6,361 nucleotides of DNA from NCBI GenBank assembly GCA_019347595.1, contig JAHWLA010000167.1, positions 1-6,361 on the forward strand, written 5' to 3'. Below, one piece after another: positions 1-6,343 of this stretch (the stretch's first letter is position 1; each line of letters begins with the position of its first letter). The translations under genes were made by a program, and so were the position numbers. The notes under the pieces are model-generated. The model was not told the DNA's origin. It did no database searches and saw only the letters and a list, made by a program, of their open reading frames with translations. The DNA is from Actinomycetota bacterium. Lineage in GTDB: Bacteria > Actinomycetota > Acidimicrobiia > Acidimicrobiales > JAHWLA01.

Positions 1-541
1 CGGGTGCCTCACCGACACGGACGAGGCGCGCTTCCACCAGCCCCTTCAGCGTGCGGCAGGTGTCGAACTCGCCGGCGCCGAGGTGGTCGATCAACGTCGA
101 CACGGTGCCTGCGGAGGCCACGCCCACCAGCGCCCGCCACTGCTCGCCCGTCACCATCACGTGCGGGTCGTCGACTTCGGACGCCAGCGACACCCCGCAC
201 TGGACGGAGGGGATGACGGCTTCGATGCTCTGCCACTCCTCGAGGCGGGCCTTGGCCTCGGCCAGCAGCGCCTCGACGGCGCCGGGCTCGCCGGGGGCAG
301 GCGCCGATTTGTCGGCGTCGAAGGAGAACTTGCCGGACTGCAGCCGGAGCAGCTCGAAGACGGCGTCGACGTACCCGGCCGCCCGTCCCACCTCGGCGCC
401 GACGACCGCGCCCGCGTCGAACCACACGCGTCCGTCCGTCTTCCCGCCGACCACTCGCAGCTCACCGGTCTTCTTGGTGGCGGCCAGCAGCGCGAGCACG
501 TCGGGAAGGGCAAAGGTTTCAAGCGTTCCGTGCAGCGACAC
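1..541 (-). CDS. DUF4388 (PATAN-like) domain protein with probable C-terminal winged helix, 3' end cut by window edge
   Basis: I translated this frame by hand from a GTG at 541; 180 codons stay open to the left edge, so the C-terminus lies outside the window. The protein begins MSLHGTLETFALPDVLALLA, followed by TGELRV (25-30) and a GRVWFDAGAVVGA stretch (37-49). This is the pattern of the DUF4388/PATAN domain, found at the N-terminus of PatA-type regulators and many uncharacterised actinobacterial proteins (family knowledge). Residues about 86-106 form an alanine-rich helical linker. Residues about 130-175, including TVSTLIDHLG and TCRTLKGLVEARLVRV, read like a winged helix-turn-helix. The start is supported by a GGAGG at 548-552 with 6-nt spacing. 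The gene follows aroE after 54 bp in the same direction. A signalling or regulatory adaptor role is inference; the exact function is unknown. No enzyme motif is visible in the part present. Confidence 0.85.
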   Translation of the reverse strand, partial: MSLHGTLETFALPDVLALLAATKKTGELRVVGGKTDGRVWFDAGAVVGAEVGRAAGYVDAVFELLRLQSGKFSFDADKSAPAPGEPGAVEALLAEAKARLEEWQSIEAVIPSVQCGVSLASEVDDPHVMVTGEQWRALVGVASAGTVSTLIDHLGAGEFDTCRTLKGLVEARLVRVGEAP

Positions 542-547
542 GGGGGA

Positions 548-552
548 CCTCC
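548..552 (-). promoter_or_regulatory. Shine-Dalgarno site for the DUF4388 gene
   Basis: On the minus strand this reads GGAGG, 6 nt before the GTG at 541-539. It is the strongest ribosome binding site in the window and decides the start, because no ATG suits the domain N-terminus. It lies in the 54-bp gap after aroE (542-595), in which I see no hairpin or clear promoter. Confidence 0.8.
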
Positions 553-595
553 GAGAGCTCGATCACTCACTCATCGGCACTTCTTCCCAGGAACT

Positions 596-1414
596 TCAGT
601 GCGTGAGCGCCCGCAGCGCGGCGGCCGACATCACGCCCAAGGGCGGTTCCTCGCCGGTCCACAGACGGAAGGCGTGCGCCGCCTGGTGGATGAGCATCCC
701 GAGACCGTTGACAGCCACCGCGCCTCGGGCGCGCGCCTCGGTCAGCAGAGGCGTGGTGAGCGGGTGGTAGACGAGGTCGGCCACGACCTGGCCTGCCCCG
801 AGGAGCGAGGGGTCGAGGGGCAGGTCGGTGTCGTCTCCCATGCCCACAGGCGTGGCATTGACGACGAGGTCCATGTCGGCCGCATCCTCCACCGCCCCCA
901 CCCGGCCGCCCAGCTCGGCACACGCTGCCACCCGCTCCGGCGTGCGCCCGGCCACCACGACCTCGGCCGCCCCGGCGTCGGCCAGGGCCAGAACCACGGC
1001 CCGCGCCGCCCCGCCCGCCCCGATGACCAGGCAGCGCTTGCCCGCGGGCTCGAACCCCTCGTCCGACCGCAGGGCGTCGACGAAACCCGCCCCGTCGGTC
1101 GACTCCCCCACCAGCACACCGCCCCGGCGCACCACGGTGTTGACGGCGCCGAGGCGCTCGGCCACCGGCGACAAGCGGTCCACGGCGGCGGCGACGTCCG
1201 CTTTGTGCGGCATCGTCACGTTCAGCCCATCGATGCCGAGCGCCCGCATGCCCTCGACGGCGGCGCCGGCCGAGCCCGCGGGCACCTCGAAGGCCAGGTA
1301 TACCCAGTCGAGGTCGACCGCGTCGAAGGCGGCGTTGTGCAGGACGGGCGACAGCGAATGCCGGACCGGATCGCCGATGACGCCTGCCAGCCGCGTGGAC
1401 GCGCCGATCCTCAG
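596..1414 (-). CDS. aroE: Shikimate dehydrogenase (NADP+)
   Basis: AroE reversibly reduces 3-dehydroshikimate to shikimate with NADPH in the cytoplasmic shikimate pathway. Numbering from a CTG at 1414, the protein is 272 aa, a normal family length. Visible motifs: shikimate-binding SLSP (20-23); NVTMPHK (65-71) with catalytic Lys71; GAVNTV (89-94) with Asn92; STDGAGF (105-111) with catalytic Asp107; Rossmann GAGGAA (132-137); NADP-selecting GRTPER (156-161); NATPVGM (186-192); and the C-terminal NGLGMLIHQAA with Gln244. The usual GxNTDG motif has Ser at the Asn position, a modest deviation. The start is odd: no in-frame ATG, GTG or TTG lies near the expected N-terminus. The CTG overlaps the mltG TGA and follows AAGGGG by 5 nt. 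ATC at 1408 is another possibility. The in-frame ATG at 1519 would add 35 arginine-rich residues lying wholly inside mltG. Function is secure; the start is not. Confidence 0.95.
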   Translation of the reverse strand: MRIGASTRLAGVIGDPVRHSLSPVLHNAAFDAVDLDWVYLAFEVPAGSAGAAVEGMRALGIDGLNVTMPHKADVAAAVDRLSPVAERLGAVNTVVRRGGVLVGESTDGAGFVDALRSDEGFEPAGKRCLVIGAGGAARAVVLALADAGAAEVVVAGRTPERVAACAELGGRVGAVEDAADMDLVVNATPVGMGDDTDLPLDPSLLGAGQVVADLVYHPLTTPLLTEARARGAVAVNGLGMLIHQAAHAFRLWTGEEPPLGVMSAAALRALTH

Positions 1415-2490
1415 AGCAGCCCCTTGGCCTGGGCCTCGGCCTTGTAGCGGTTGAACTCTGTGATGGTGACGGCGAAGGCATGACGGCCGTCGCGGTCGGC
1501 CAGCACGTAGAAGAACCACGGCCCCGGCGTGGGGTTGAGCGCCGCTTGCAGCGACAGGCGCCCGGGCGAGGCGATCGGCGTGGGCGGCAGCCCCTTGAAC
1601 TTCCGCGTGTTGTACGGGTTGTCGGATGCCAGATCGCTCCGGCGCAGCGGCTCGGTGGGCCGGTTGAGGCCGTAGCGGAGCGTGGCGTCGATGCCGAGCG
1701 TCTCGCCCCGTTCGATGCGGTTGTAGATGACGCGGGCCACCTTGCCCCGCTCCTCGGCGAGCTTGGTCTCCTCCTCCACCATGGAGGCCACGATGATCGT
1801 CTCGTAAGGCGTGAGACCGACTTTGGCCTGCGACTGGTCGAGGCCGACCTCCACGGCGGTGGTGTCGAAGGCCTGCACCAGGCGGGTGAGGATGGCCAGC
1901 TCGTCGTCCTCAGGGTCGAACTCGTAGGTCTCGGGGAGGAGAAATCCCTCCAGGTTCGTGCTGCCCGGCGGCTGGAACTGCGAGCGCACCTGGCCGCTCT
2001 CGGCAGCCTGGAGAAACCGCTCGGCGGAGCGGTTCGGCATGCGTCCCACCCGGTCGGCCACCTGCTTGACGGTGAACCCCTCGGGGATGGTGAGCCGTGT
2101 GACCTCGACGGCCGGACCGCCGTCGAGCGTCTCGATCACCGACGCGAAGCTCTGGTCCTCGCGGAAGGTGTACTCGCCCGCCTGGAACGGCCCTGCTCCC
2201 TTGAAGCGGACGTAGAGGCGGAACAGCCGGGCGTTCGACACCACGCCCCGGTCGTCGAGGATGGCGGCGATGCGGGCCGTCGACGACCCCATGGGGATCT
2301 CCAACGCCACCTCGGCCCCGCCCGACGATCCCCGCACCTGGCCCAGCACGTAGAGCGAGGCGGCGCCCCCGAGGAACAGGACGAGCACGAACACCACGAG
2401 CACGACACGGACGGCGCGGCGCCCGCCCCCGCCGCTCCGTTCGGGGGGCATGGGCTCGTAGACGGCCTCGTCGTCGTAGAGGACGGTCAT
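1411..2490 (-). CDS. mltG: Endolytic murein transglycosylase MltG (YceG-like)
   Basis: MltG is an inner-membrane lytic transglycosylase that cleaves nascent peptidoglycan glycan strands and is thought to terminate their elongation (family knowledge). The 359-aa protein has a short cytoplasmic N-terminus with an SGGGGRR stretch, one membrane segment at about 27-49, then an extracytoplasmic part. Residues about 60-110 resemble the LysM-like module, with GVVSNARLF and FQAGEYTF. The YceG catalytic domain follows: IPEGFT (135-140), LEGFLLPETY (180-189), ASMVEEET (235-242), VIYNRI (254-259), LGIDATLRYG (265-274), YNTRKFKGLPPTPIASPG (293-310) and LNPTPGPWFFYVL (318-330). By alignment to the E. coli ASIVEKET motif, the catalytic glutamate should be Glu239. 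The ATG at 2490 overlaps the ruvX stop as ATGA and has GGAG (2497-2500) 6 nt upstream. An in-frame ATG at 2634 exists, but its extension is arginine-rich ruvX shadow. Confidence 0.96.
   Translation of the reverse strand: MTVLYDDEAVYEPMPPERSGGGGRRAVRVVLVVFVLVLFLGGAASLYVLGQVRGSSGGAEVALEIPMGSSTARIAAILDDRGVVSNARLFRLYVRFKGAGPFQAGEYTFREDQSFASVIETLDGGPAVEVTRLTIPEGFTVKQVADRVGRMPNRSAERFLQAAESGQVRSQFQPPGSTNLEGFLLPETYEFDPEDDELAILTRLVQAFDTTAVEVGLDQSQAKVGLTPYETIIVASMVEEETKLAEERGKVARVIYNRIERGETLGIDATLRYGLNRPTEPLRRSDLASDNPYNTRKFKGLPPTPIASPGRLSLQAALNPTPGPWFFYVLADRDGRHAFAVTITEFNRYKAEAQAKGLL
1420..1425 (-). promoter_or_regulatory. Candidate Shine-Dalgarno for aroE, inside the end of mltG
   Basis: Minus-strand AAGGGG ends 5 nt before the proposed CTG start at 1414. 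It is a moderate match to the anti-SD sequence and also encodes mltG codons, so it could be coincidental. It supports a start at CTG better than at ATC 1408, where the spacing would be 11 nt. Confidence 0.4.
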
Positions 2491-2912
2491 GCCGGGCTCC
2501 GGTGGGCGTCGAGCCACGCCTGAAGCAGGATTGCAGCAGCCACCTTGTCGACGACGCGGCGGCGGGCGTCGGCCTTCATGCGCATCTCCATCATCGACCT
2601 GTCGGCGCTCACCGTAGTCAGCCGCTCGTCCCACGTCTCCACGGGGACGGGGAGAACGGCCGCCAGCTCGGCCGCCTCCGCCTCGGCCGCCTGGGCCGCC
2701 GGGCCCTTGTCGCCGGACAGGGAGAGAGGGAGGCCGACGACGACGCGCTCGGCCTTCATCTCGGCGGCGATGGCGGCGATGGCGCGGTGGTCGGCCTGGC
2801 GGTCGCGGCCGTGCCGTTGGATGACGGTGTACGGCGAGGCGATGGTGCCGGTGGCGTCGCTGGTCGCCACCCCGATCCGCTTCGACCCCAGATCGATCCC
2901 AATCACTCTCAT
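2487..2912 (-). CDS. ruvX: RuvX/YqgF family RNase H-fold nuclease
   Basis: RuvX (YqgF) is a small RNase H-fold protein. It is annotated as a putative Holliday junction resolvase and is linked in E. coli to processing of the 16S rRNA 5' end (family knowledge). At 141 aa it is full length. Motifs: MRVIGIDLGSKRIGVATSD (1-19) with the first acidic residue Asp7; VVVGLPLSLSG (57-67); ETWDERLTT (92-100); and VDKVAAAILLQAWLD (121-135) with Asp122, matching the conserved C-terminal acidic position. I chose the ATG at 2912 because the GIDLG strand begins directly after it, as in the family. An ORF extension to 3056 would read through the hairpins into alaS and is low-complexity Pro/Arg. The ribosome site is weak (only an AGG close to the ATG). 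The stop overlaps the mltG start by 4 nt. A 121-bp spacer separates it from alaS. Confidence 0.95.
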   Translation of the reverse strand: MRVIGIDLGSKRIGVATSDATGTIASPYTVIQRHGRDRQADHRAIAAIAAEMKAERVVVGLPLSLSGDKGPAAQAAEAEAAELAAVLPVPVETWDERLTTVSADRSMMEMRMKADARRRVVDKVAAAILLQAWLDAHRSPA

Positions 2913-2973
2913 GAGCCTGGTGGCGGCGGCAAGGCCACCGACGAGGCGCACGGGTGGCGGGGAAGGGAAGGGA

Positions 2974-2999
2974 CCCGTCCTCGGCCTGCCGAGGACGGG
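2974..2999 (-). terminator. Strong 12-bp hairpin between alaS and ruvX, possible terminator or attenuator
   Basis: Arms 2974-2985 (CCCGTCCTCGGC) and 2988-2999 (GCCGAGGACGGG) are perfectly complementary. In practice this means about 10-11 bp of GC-rich stem with a 4-6 nt loop. On the transcribed strand the stem is followed by a C/T-rich run (TCCCTTCCCTTCCCC) rather than a true U-tract. It lies 35 nt after the alaS stop and 61 nt before the ruvX ATG. U-poor terminators are common in GC-rich actinobacteria, so termination or partial read-through is plausible; mRNA 3'-end protection is the alternative. Confidence 0.6.
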
Positions 3000-3002
3000 A
3001 AG

Positions 3003-3031
3003 GGCGCCCGCCCCGACAGGACCCGGGCGCC
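3003..3031 (-). terminator. Second 8-bp hairpin directly after the alaS stop
   Basis: GGCGCCCG (3003-3010) and CGGGCGCC (3024-3031) pair perfectly around a 13-nt loop. On the transcribed strand this stem begins 2 nt after the alaS stop codon and ends 3 nt before the 12-bp stem. The two form a tandem pair. No U-tract follows it. It probably works with the second stem rather than alone. Confidence 0.45.
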
Positions 3032-3033
3032 GG

Positions 3034-5616
3034 TCAAGCCAGGCCAAGGGCGGCACGGACGATTTCCAACGCCCGGTCGATCCCGGTCACGTCCTTGCCG
3101 CCCGCCACGGCGACGTCGCCCTTGCCCCCGCCGCCGCCGCCGACGGCCTTGGCCGCCTCACCGATCAGGGCGCCGGCTTGCAGGCCGCTCTCCTTGGCGG
3201 TGGCGGCGACGAGCGCCACCCGCTCGCCGTCGGGCGTGCCGACCAGCACCACCGCACGTACACCCGGCTGGTCGCGGATCGCCAGCGCCAGGTCGCGAAG
3301 CTGGTCTTGGGCCATGCCGTCGCGGCGGAGCACCACGCACCCGTCGACCGCCTCGGCCGCCAGCGTGCCCGACTCGGCCTTGGCCACCTGGGCCCGCAGC
3401 CCCTTGAGCTCGTCCTCCAGCGCCTTCTGCTTCTGCAGCGTGCGCTGGACGGCGTCGGGCAGTTCCTCGGGCTTGGCCCGCAGCAGGTCGGCCGCCTGCG
3501 CCAGCAGCCGCTCCTCCTGGCGGAAGTGGTCGAGCGTGGCGGCGCCGGTCAGGGCGAAGATCCGCCGCATGTTGGACCCGATCGAGCTCTCCGACAGCAC
3601 CTTCACGGGCCCGATCATCCCCAGCGCGCCCACGTGGGTACCGCCGCACAGCTCCATGGACCGGGTGCCGGCCTCCACCACCCGCACGTAGTCGCCGTAC
3701 TTGTCGCCGAAGAAGGCGATGGCGCCGAGTTGCTCGGCCTGGTCCTTGGACGTCTCGTAGGCGCGCACCGGCTCGTTGGCCAGGATGCGCTCGTTGACCA
3801 TGGCCTCGATGCGGGCCAGCTCCTCGTCGCCCACCGGCGAGTGGTGGCTGAAGTCGAAGCGCAGGTACTCCGGCGCCACCAACGAGCCCTGCTGCTTCAC
3901 GTGGGTGCCGATGACCTCGCGCAACGCCCAGTGGAGGAGGTGGGTGCCGGTGTGGTTGCGGCGGATCGCCTCCCGACGGTCGGCGTCGATGGCGGCGGTG
4001 GCCTCTTGGCCCGCGGTGATCTCGCCCTCGGCGAGCTGGGCGGTGTGGCGATGGAGCCCGGGCAGGGCGTAGGTGGTGTCGAGCACTCGCGCCGTGCCGG
4101 TGGGGGTGGTGATGGTGCCGGTGTCGCCCACCTGGCCGCCGCCCTCGGCGTAGAACGGGGTCCGGTCGAGAAAGATCTCGACGCGCTCGTCGCCCGCGGG
4201 CACGACCGCCAGCACTCGCGCCTTGGACTCGTACTCGGCGTAACCGGTGAACTCCGTCGTCCCGAACTCGTCGAGGATGTCGCGGTACGCCTCGGTGGGC
4301 ACCGCGTTGCCGCCGCTCGCCGCCTTGCGGTCCTCCTTGGCCCGCCGCCGCTGCTCCTCCATCGACTCCTGGAACCCGGGCAGGTCGACGTCGACCCCGC
4401 GCTCCCCCGCGATCTCGGTGGTGAGCTCGATGGGGAACCCGAAGGTGTCGTGCAGCCGGAAGGCAGCCGGGCCACTGACCCGGCCCGCGCGCCCGATCTC
4501 CTCGTCGAGGATCGTCGATCCCGACTTCAGGGTCTGGCGGAAGCGCTCCTCCTCGCGGGTGACCACGTCGACCACGAAGTCGCGGTTGCGCACCAGGTCG
4601 GGCCACGCTTCGCCCAACGTGTCGACGGTCGCCTCCACCAGGGTGGGCGTCAGCAGCTTCTCGACGCCCAACTGGAAGCCGTGGCGGACGGCTCGCCGCA
4701 CGATGCGGCGCAGCACGTAGCCGCGGTCCTCGTTCGAGGGGAACACGCCGTCGCTGACCAGGAAGCTCATGGCCCGGGCGTGGTCGCCCATGATGCGCAG
4801 GCTCACGTCGACCCGCTCGTCGTCGCCGTAGCGCCGGCCGGTGATGCGCTCGGCGGCCGCCACCATGGGGCGCATCAGTTCCGTCTCGAACACCGAATAG
4901 CCGCCTTGCAGGATCGGCAGGATGCGCTCGAAACCGGCGCCGGTGTCGATGTTCTTCTTGGGCAGCTCGACCAGGCTCTTGTCGGGCATGCGGTTGTACT
5001 GCATGAAGACGAGGTTCCAGATTTCGACGAACCGGTTCTCGCCGCCGTGCAGCGGGCCGCCGTCGGGGCCGTAGTCGGGGCCGAGGTCGTAGTAGATCTC
5101 GGAGCACGGGCCGCACGGGCCGGGGCCGTACTTGTCGCCCATCGCCCACCAGTTGTCCTCGTCCCCCAGACGCTGGATGCGCTCGGTGGGGACGCCGACC
5201 AGGCGGTGCCAGAGGTCGGCGGCCTCGTCGTCGGTCTCGTGCACGGTGACCCAGAGGCGCTCGGGGTCGAGGCCGAGCACCTCGGTCACGAGCTCCCAGG
5301 CGAACGGGAGGGCGCCCTCCTTGAAGTAGTCGCCGAAGCTGAAGTTGCCCAGCATCTCGAAGAACGTGCAGTGCCGGGCGGTGGTGCCGATGATGTCGAT
5401 GTCGAGGGTGCGGAAGCACTTCTGCACGGTGGTGGCCCGGCTGAACGGGGCCACCTCGTCGCCCAGGAAGTACGGCTTGAACTGCACCATCCCGGCCACC
5501 GTGAACAGCACGGTCTTGTCGTGCGGGATGAGACTCGACGAGGGAACGGGCGTGTGGCCGCGCTCGACGAAGAAGTCGACGAAGGCGTTGCGCAGCGAGG
5601 CAGCGGTGGCGTCCAT
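3034..5616 (-). CDS. alaS: Alanyl-tRNA synthetase
   Basis: AlaRS charges tRNA-Ala with alanine using ATP and edits mischarged Ser- and Gly-tRNA-Ala in the cytoplasm. The 860-aa protein has the usual bacterial architecture and length. The class II catalytic core spans about 1-250, with motif-2 region RHCTFFEMLGNFSFGDYFK (81-99), GDKYGPGPCGPCSEIYYD (160-177) and motif 3 GAGFERI (226-232). The tRNA-recognition region runs to about 460. The editing domain has FYAEGGGQVGDTG (488-500), metal site H555-TGT-H559 and CGGTH (657-661). A coiled-coil linker covers about 700-745. The C-Ala/DHHA1 tail carries a glycine run before KGDVAVAGGKD (832-842). The ATG at 5616 follows GAAGG (5621-5625) by 4 nt and gives the standard N-terminus. 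Two membrane-protein genes precede it by 68 bp; hairpins follow it. No defect is visible. Confidence 0.99.
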   Translation of the reverse strand: MDATAASLRNAFVDFFVERGHTPVPSSSLIPHDKTVLFTVAGMVQFKPYFLGDEVAPFSRATTVQKCFRTLDIDIIGTTARHCTFFEMLGNFSFGDYFKEGALPFAWELVTEVLGLDPERLWVTVHETDDEAADLWHRLVGVPTERIQRLGDEDNWWAMGDKYGPGPCGPCSEIYYDLGPDYGPDGGPLHGGENRFVEIWNLVFMQYNRMPDKSLVELPKKNIDTGAGFERILPILQGGYSVFETELMRPMVAAAERITGRRYGDDERVDVSLRIMGDHARAMSFLVSDGVFPSNEDRGYVLRRIVRRAVRHGFQLGVEKLLTPTLVEATVDTLGEAWPDLVRNRDFVVDVVTREEERFRQTLKSGSTILDEEIGRAGRVSGPAAFRLHDTFGFPIELTTEIAGERGVDVDLPGFQESMEEQRRRAKEDRKAASGGNAVPTEAYRDILDEFGTTEFTGYAEYESKARVLAVVPAGDERVEIFLDRTPFYAEGGGQVGDTGTITTPTGTARVLDTTYALPGLHRHTAQLAEGEITAGQEATAAIDADRREAIRRNHTGTHLLHWALREVIGTHVKQQGSLVAPEYLRFDFSHHSPVGDEELARIEAMVNERILANEPVRAYETSKDQAEQLGAIAFFGDKYGDYVRVVEAGTRSMELCGGTHVGALGMIGPVKVLSESSIGSNMRRIFALTGAATLDHFRQEERLLAQAADLLRAKPEELPDAVQRTLQKQKALEDELKGLRAQVAKAESGTLAAEAVDGCVVLRRDGMAQDQLRDLALAIRDQPGVRAVVLVGTPDGERVALVAATAKESGLQAGALIGEAAKAVGGGGGGKGDVAVAGGKDVTGIDRALEIVRAALGLA

Positions 5617-5640
5617 GACGCCTTCGAGCCTACCGGCGGG

Positions 5641-5655
5641 CCGGGCCGTACCCGG
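5641..5655 (-). other. Small GC-rich inverted repeat upstream of alaS
   Basis: CCGGG (5641-5645) and CCCGG (5651-5655) flank a 5-nt spacer in the 68-bp gap between the 79-aa gene and alaS. A 5-bp stem in such GC-rich DNA could be chance. I see no T-box elements and no convincing -35/-10 pair in the gap, so alaS is probably transcribed at least partly from upstream. Confidence 0.2.
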
Positions 5656-5684
5656 GCGACTTACCGAGTCGGCCGGCGGCGGGG

Positions 5685-5924
5685 TTAGCGGCTGGGCTCG
5701 ACCTTGGCCCGCAATTCCGCTTCGGCCTCGCGCATGCCTTCACGCGCCTCTGTGGCGGCGGCGCGGAGGTCCTCGCCGAACCGCTTGAGGGCGCCGCCCA
5801 GGTCGGCGGAGACGCGCTCGGGCGAGTAGCGGGTCATCGTCTCGCGCGCAAAGCGCATGAGCCAGAAGGAGACGCCGAAGCCGAAGCCGGCGCCGACGAC
5901 GAGCCAGAAGAGGCGCTTGAACAT
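5685..5924 (-). CDS. Small single-pass membrane protein upstream of alaS (DUF6167-like)
   Basis: This 79-aa protein has a basic start (MFKR), one hydrophobic, glycine- and phenylalanine-rich membrane segment at about 5-23, then a positive patch (RFARETMTR). The tail at about 34-75 is charged and amphipathic, rich in Ala, Glu and Arg (RAAATEAREGMREAEAELRA), and probably forms one long cytoplasmic helix or coiled coil. No catalytic motif is visible. Its size, N-terminus and position between a DUF948-like gene and alaS match the small DUF6167-type proteins found there in Streptomyces and relatives. That family link is from memory of gene order and overall look, not an alignment. The ATG directly abuts the preceding TAG, and AGGAAG (5928-5933) lies just upstream, so translational coupling with the DUF948-like gene is likely. 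The two may act together at the membrane; function is unknown. Confidence 0.88.
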   Translation of the reverse strand: MFKRLFWLVVGAGFGFGVSFWLMRFARETMTRYSPERVSADLGGALKRFGEDLRAAATEAREGMREAEAELRAKVEPSR

Positions 5925-6281
5925 CTACTTCCTACGACGCAGTGATCGGGCCGCCCGCCCCGTGCCGCTGGCTACCGCCAGCACCTTGATCAGCGGGTTG
6001 GAGAAGGCCAGGTAGGCCAGGCGGGATGCCGAGTCGACGGTGGCCCCCACCGACTCGGCCGTGTTGAGGAGCGAGTCGACCCGGACCAGCTCGGCGTTGG
6101 CCGTGCTCACCGTGGAGCGCAGGTCGCCGAGCACGGGCATGGTCTCGCGGTGCAGGTCCTCGACCGCGGTGCGCAGGGTGCGCAGCGTCTTGGTCAGCGC
6201 CGCCAGTGCGAACAGGAGGGCGACCACGGCCACCACCAGGGCTACCGAGGCGATGATGGCGGCGACTTCGCCGCCCGTCAC
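5925..6281 (-). CDS. DUF948-like membrane-anchored coiled-coil protein
   Basis: The 118-aa protein has one N-terminal membrane segment at about 5-29, very rich in Ala, Val and Leu. A heptad-like helical region (about 31-80) follows, containing TLRTLRTAVEDLHRETMPVL and STVSTANAELVRVDSLLNTAESV. A SNPLIKVLAVASG stretch (94-106) and a basic tail SLRRRK close it. This matches DUF948 proteins, which are membrane-anchored, of unknown function, and occur upstream of alaS in actinobacteria (family knowledge; match by eye). I place the start at GTG 6281 because AGAGAGG (6289-6295) precedes it by 7 nt and the hydrophobic segment then begins at the normal distance. An ATG at 6350 would add 23 residues that cross the inverted repeat and palindrome and look non-coding. 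The stop abuts the next gene's ATG with no gap. Confidence 0.87.
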   Translation of the reverse strand: MTGGEVAAIIASVALVVAVVALLFALAALTKTLRTLRTAVEDLHRETMPVLGDLRSTVSTANAELVRVDSLLNTAESVGATVDSASRLAYLAFSNPLIKVLAVASGTGRAARSLRRRK

Positions 6282-6288
6282 TGGCGAA

Positions 6289-6295
6289 CCTCTCT
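6289..6295 (-). promoter_or_regulatory. Shine-Dalgarno site for the DUF948-like gene
   Basis: Minus-strand AGAGAGG lies 7 nt before the GTG at 6281-6279. It favours this GTG over the upstream in-frame ATG at 6350. Confidence 0.7.
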
Positions 6296-6301
6296 GCGCA
6301 T

Positions 6302-6321
6302 GGCCGGTGAGACTACCGGCC
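6302..6321 (-). promoter_or_regulatory. 7-bp inverted repeat in the leader of the first gene
   Basis: GGCCGGT (6302-6308) and ACCGGCC (6315-6321) are perfect arms around a 6-nt spacer, ending 6 nt before the ribosome site of the DUF948-like gene. On the minus strand a TAGTCT (6310-6315) overlaps the spacer and fits a loose TANNNT -10 pattern, but I see no matching -35. It could be an operator or a 5'-leader hairpin limiting ribosome access. Confidence 0.4.
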
Positions 6322-6343
6322 CCGCCCGTTCTCGTTGCGGAAG

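Noticed and set aside
157..570. A minus-strand frame starting MSDRALGG overlapping the DUF4388 gene
   Set aside because: Low-complexity Ser/Pro/Arg composition in a shifted frame; the overlapping GTG-started frame has the domain motifs and the good ribosome site.
83..1447. A 454-codon plus-strand open frame across the DUF4388 gene and aroE
   Set aside because: Arg/His/Gly-rich shadow. It crosses the intergenic region and two genes with clear motifs on the other strand.
3118..3145. GCC-repeat-like stretch suggesting a microsatellite
   Set aside because: It encodes the glycine run of the AlaRS C-terminal domain, a normal feature of the family.
3158..5419. A 753-codon same-strand frame within alaS
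   Set aside because: Arginine-rich shifted-frame translation of alaS with no domain; alaS itself is intact, so there is no frameshift to explain.
5617..5684. Possible T-box or other riboswitch before alaS
   Set aside because: The gap is only 68 bp and holds no T-box sequence or specifier stem; only a 5-bp GC inverted repeat is visible.
2545..5688. A 1047-codon open frame on the plus strand opposite alaS and ruvX
   Set aside because: Its translation is Ala/Arg/Gly/His/Val-rich with no recognisable domain. It is the antisense shadow of strongly GC3-biased alaS codons, and it runs across the tandem hairpins and the alaS-ruvX spacer.
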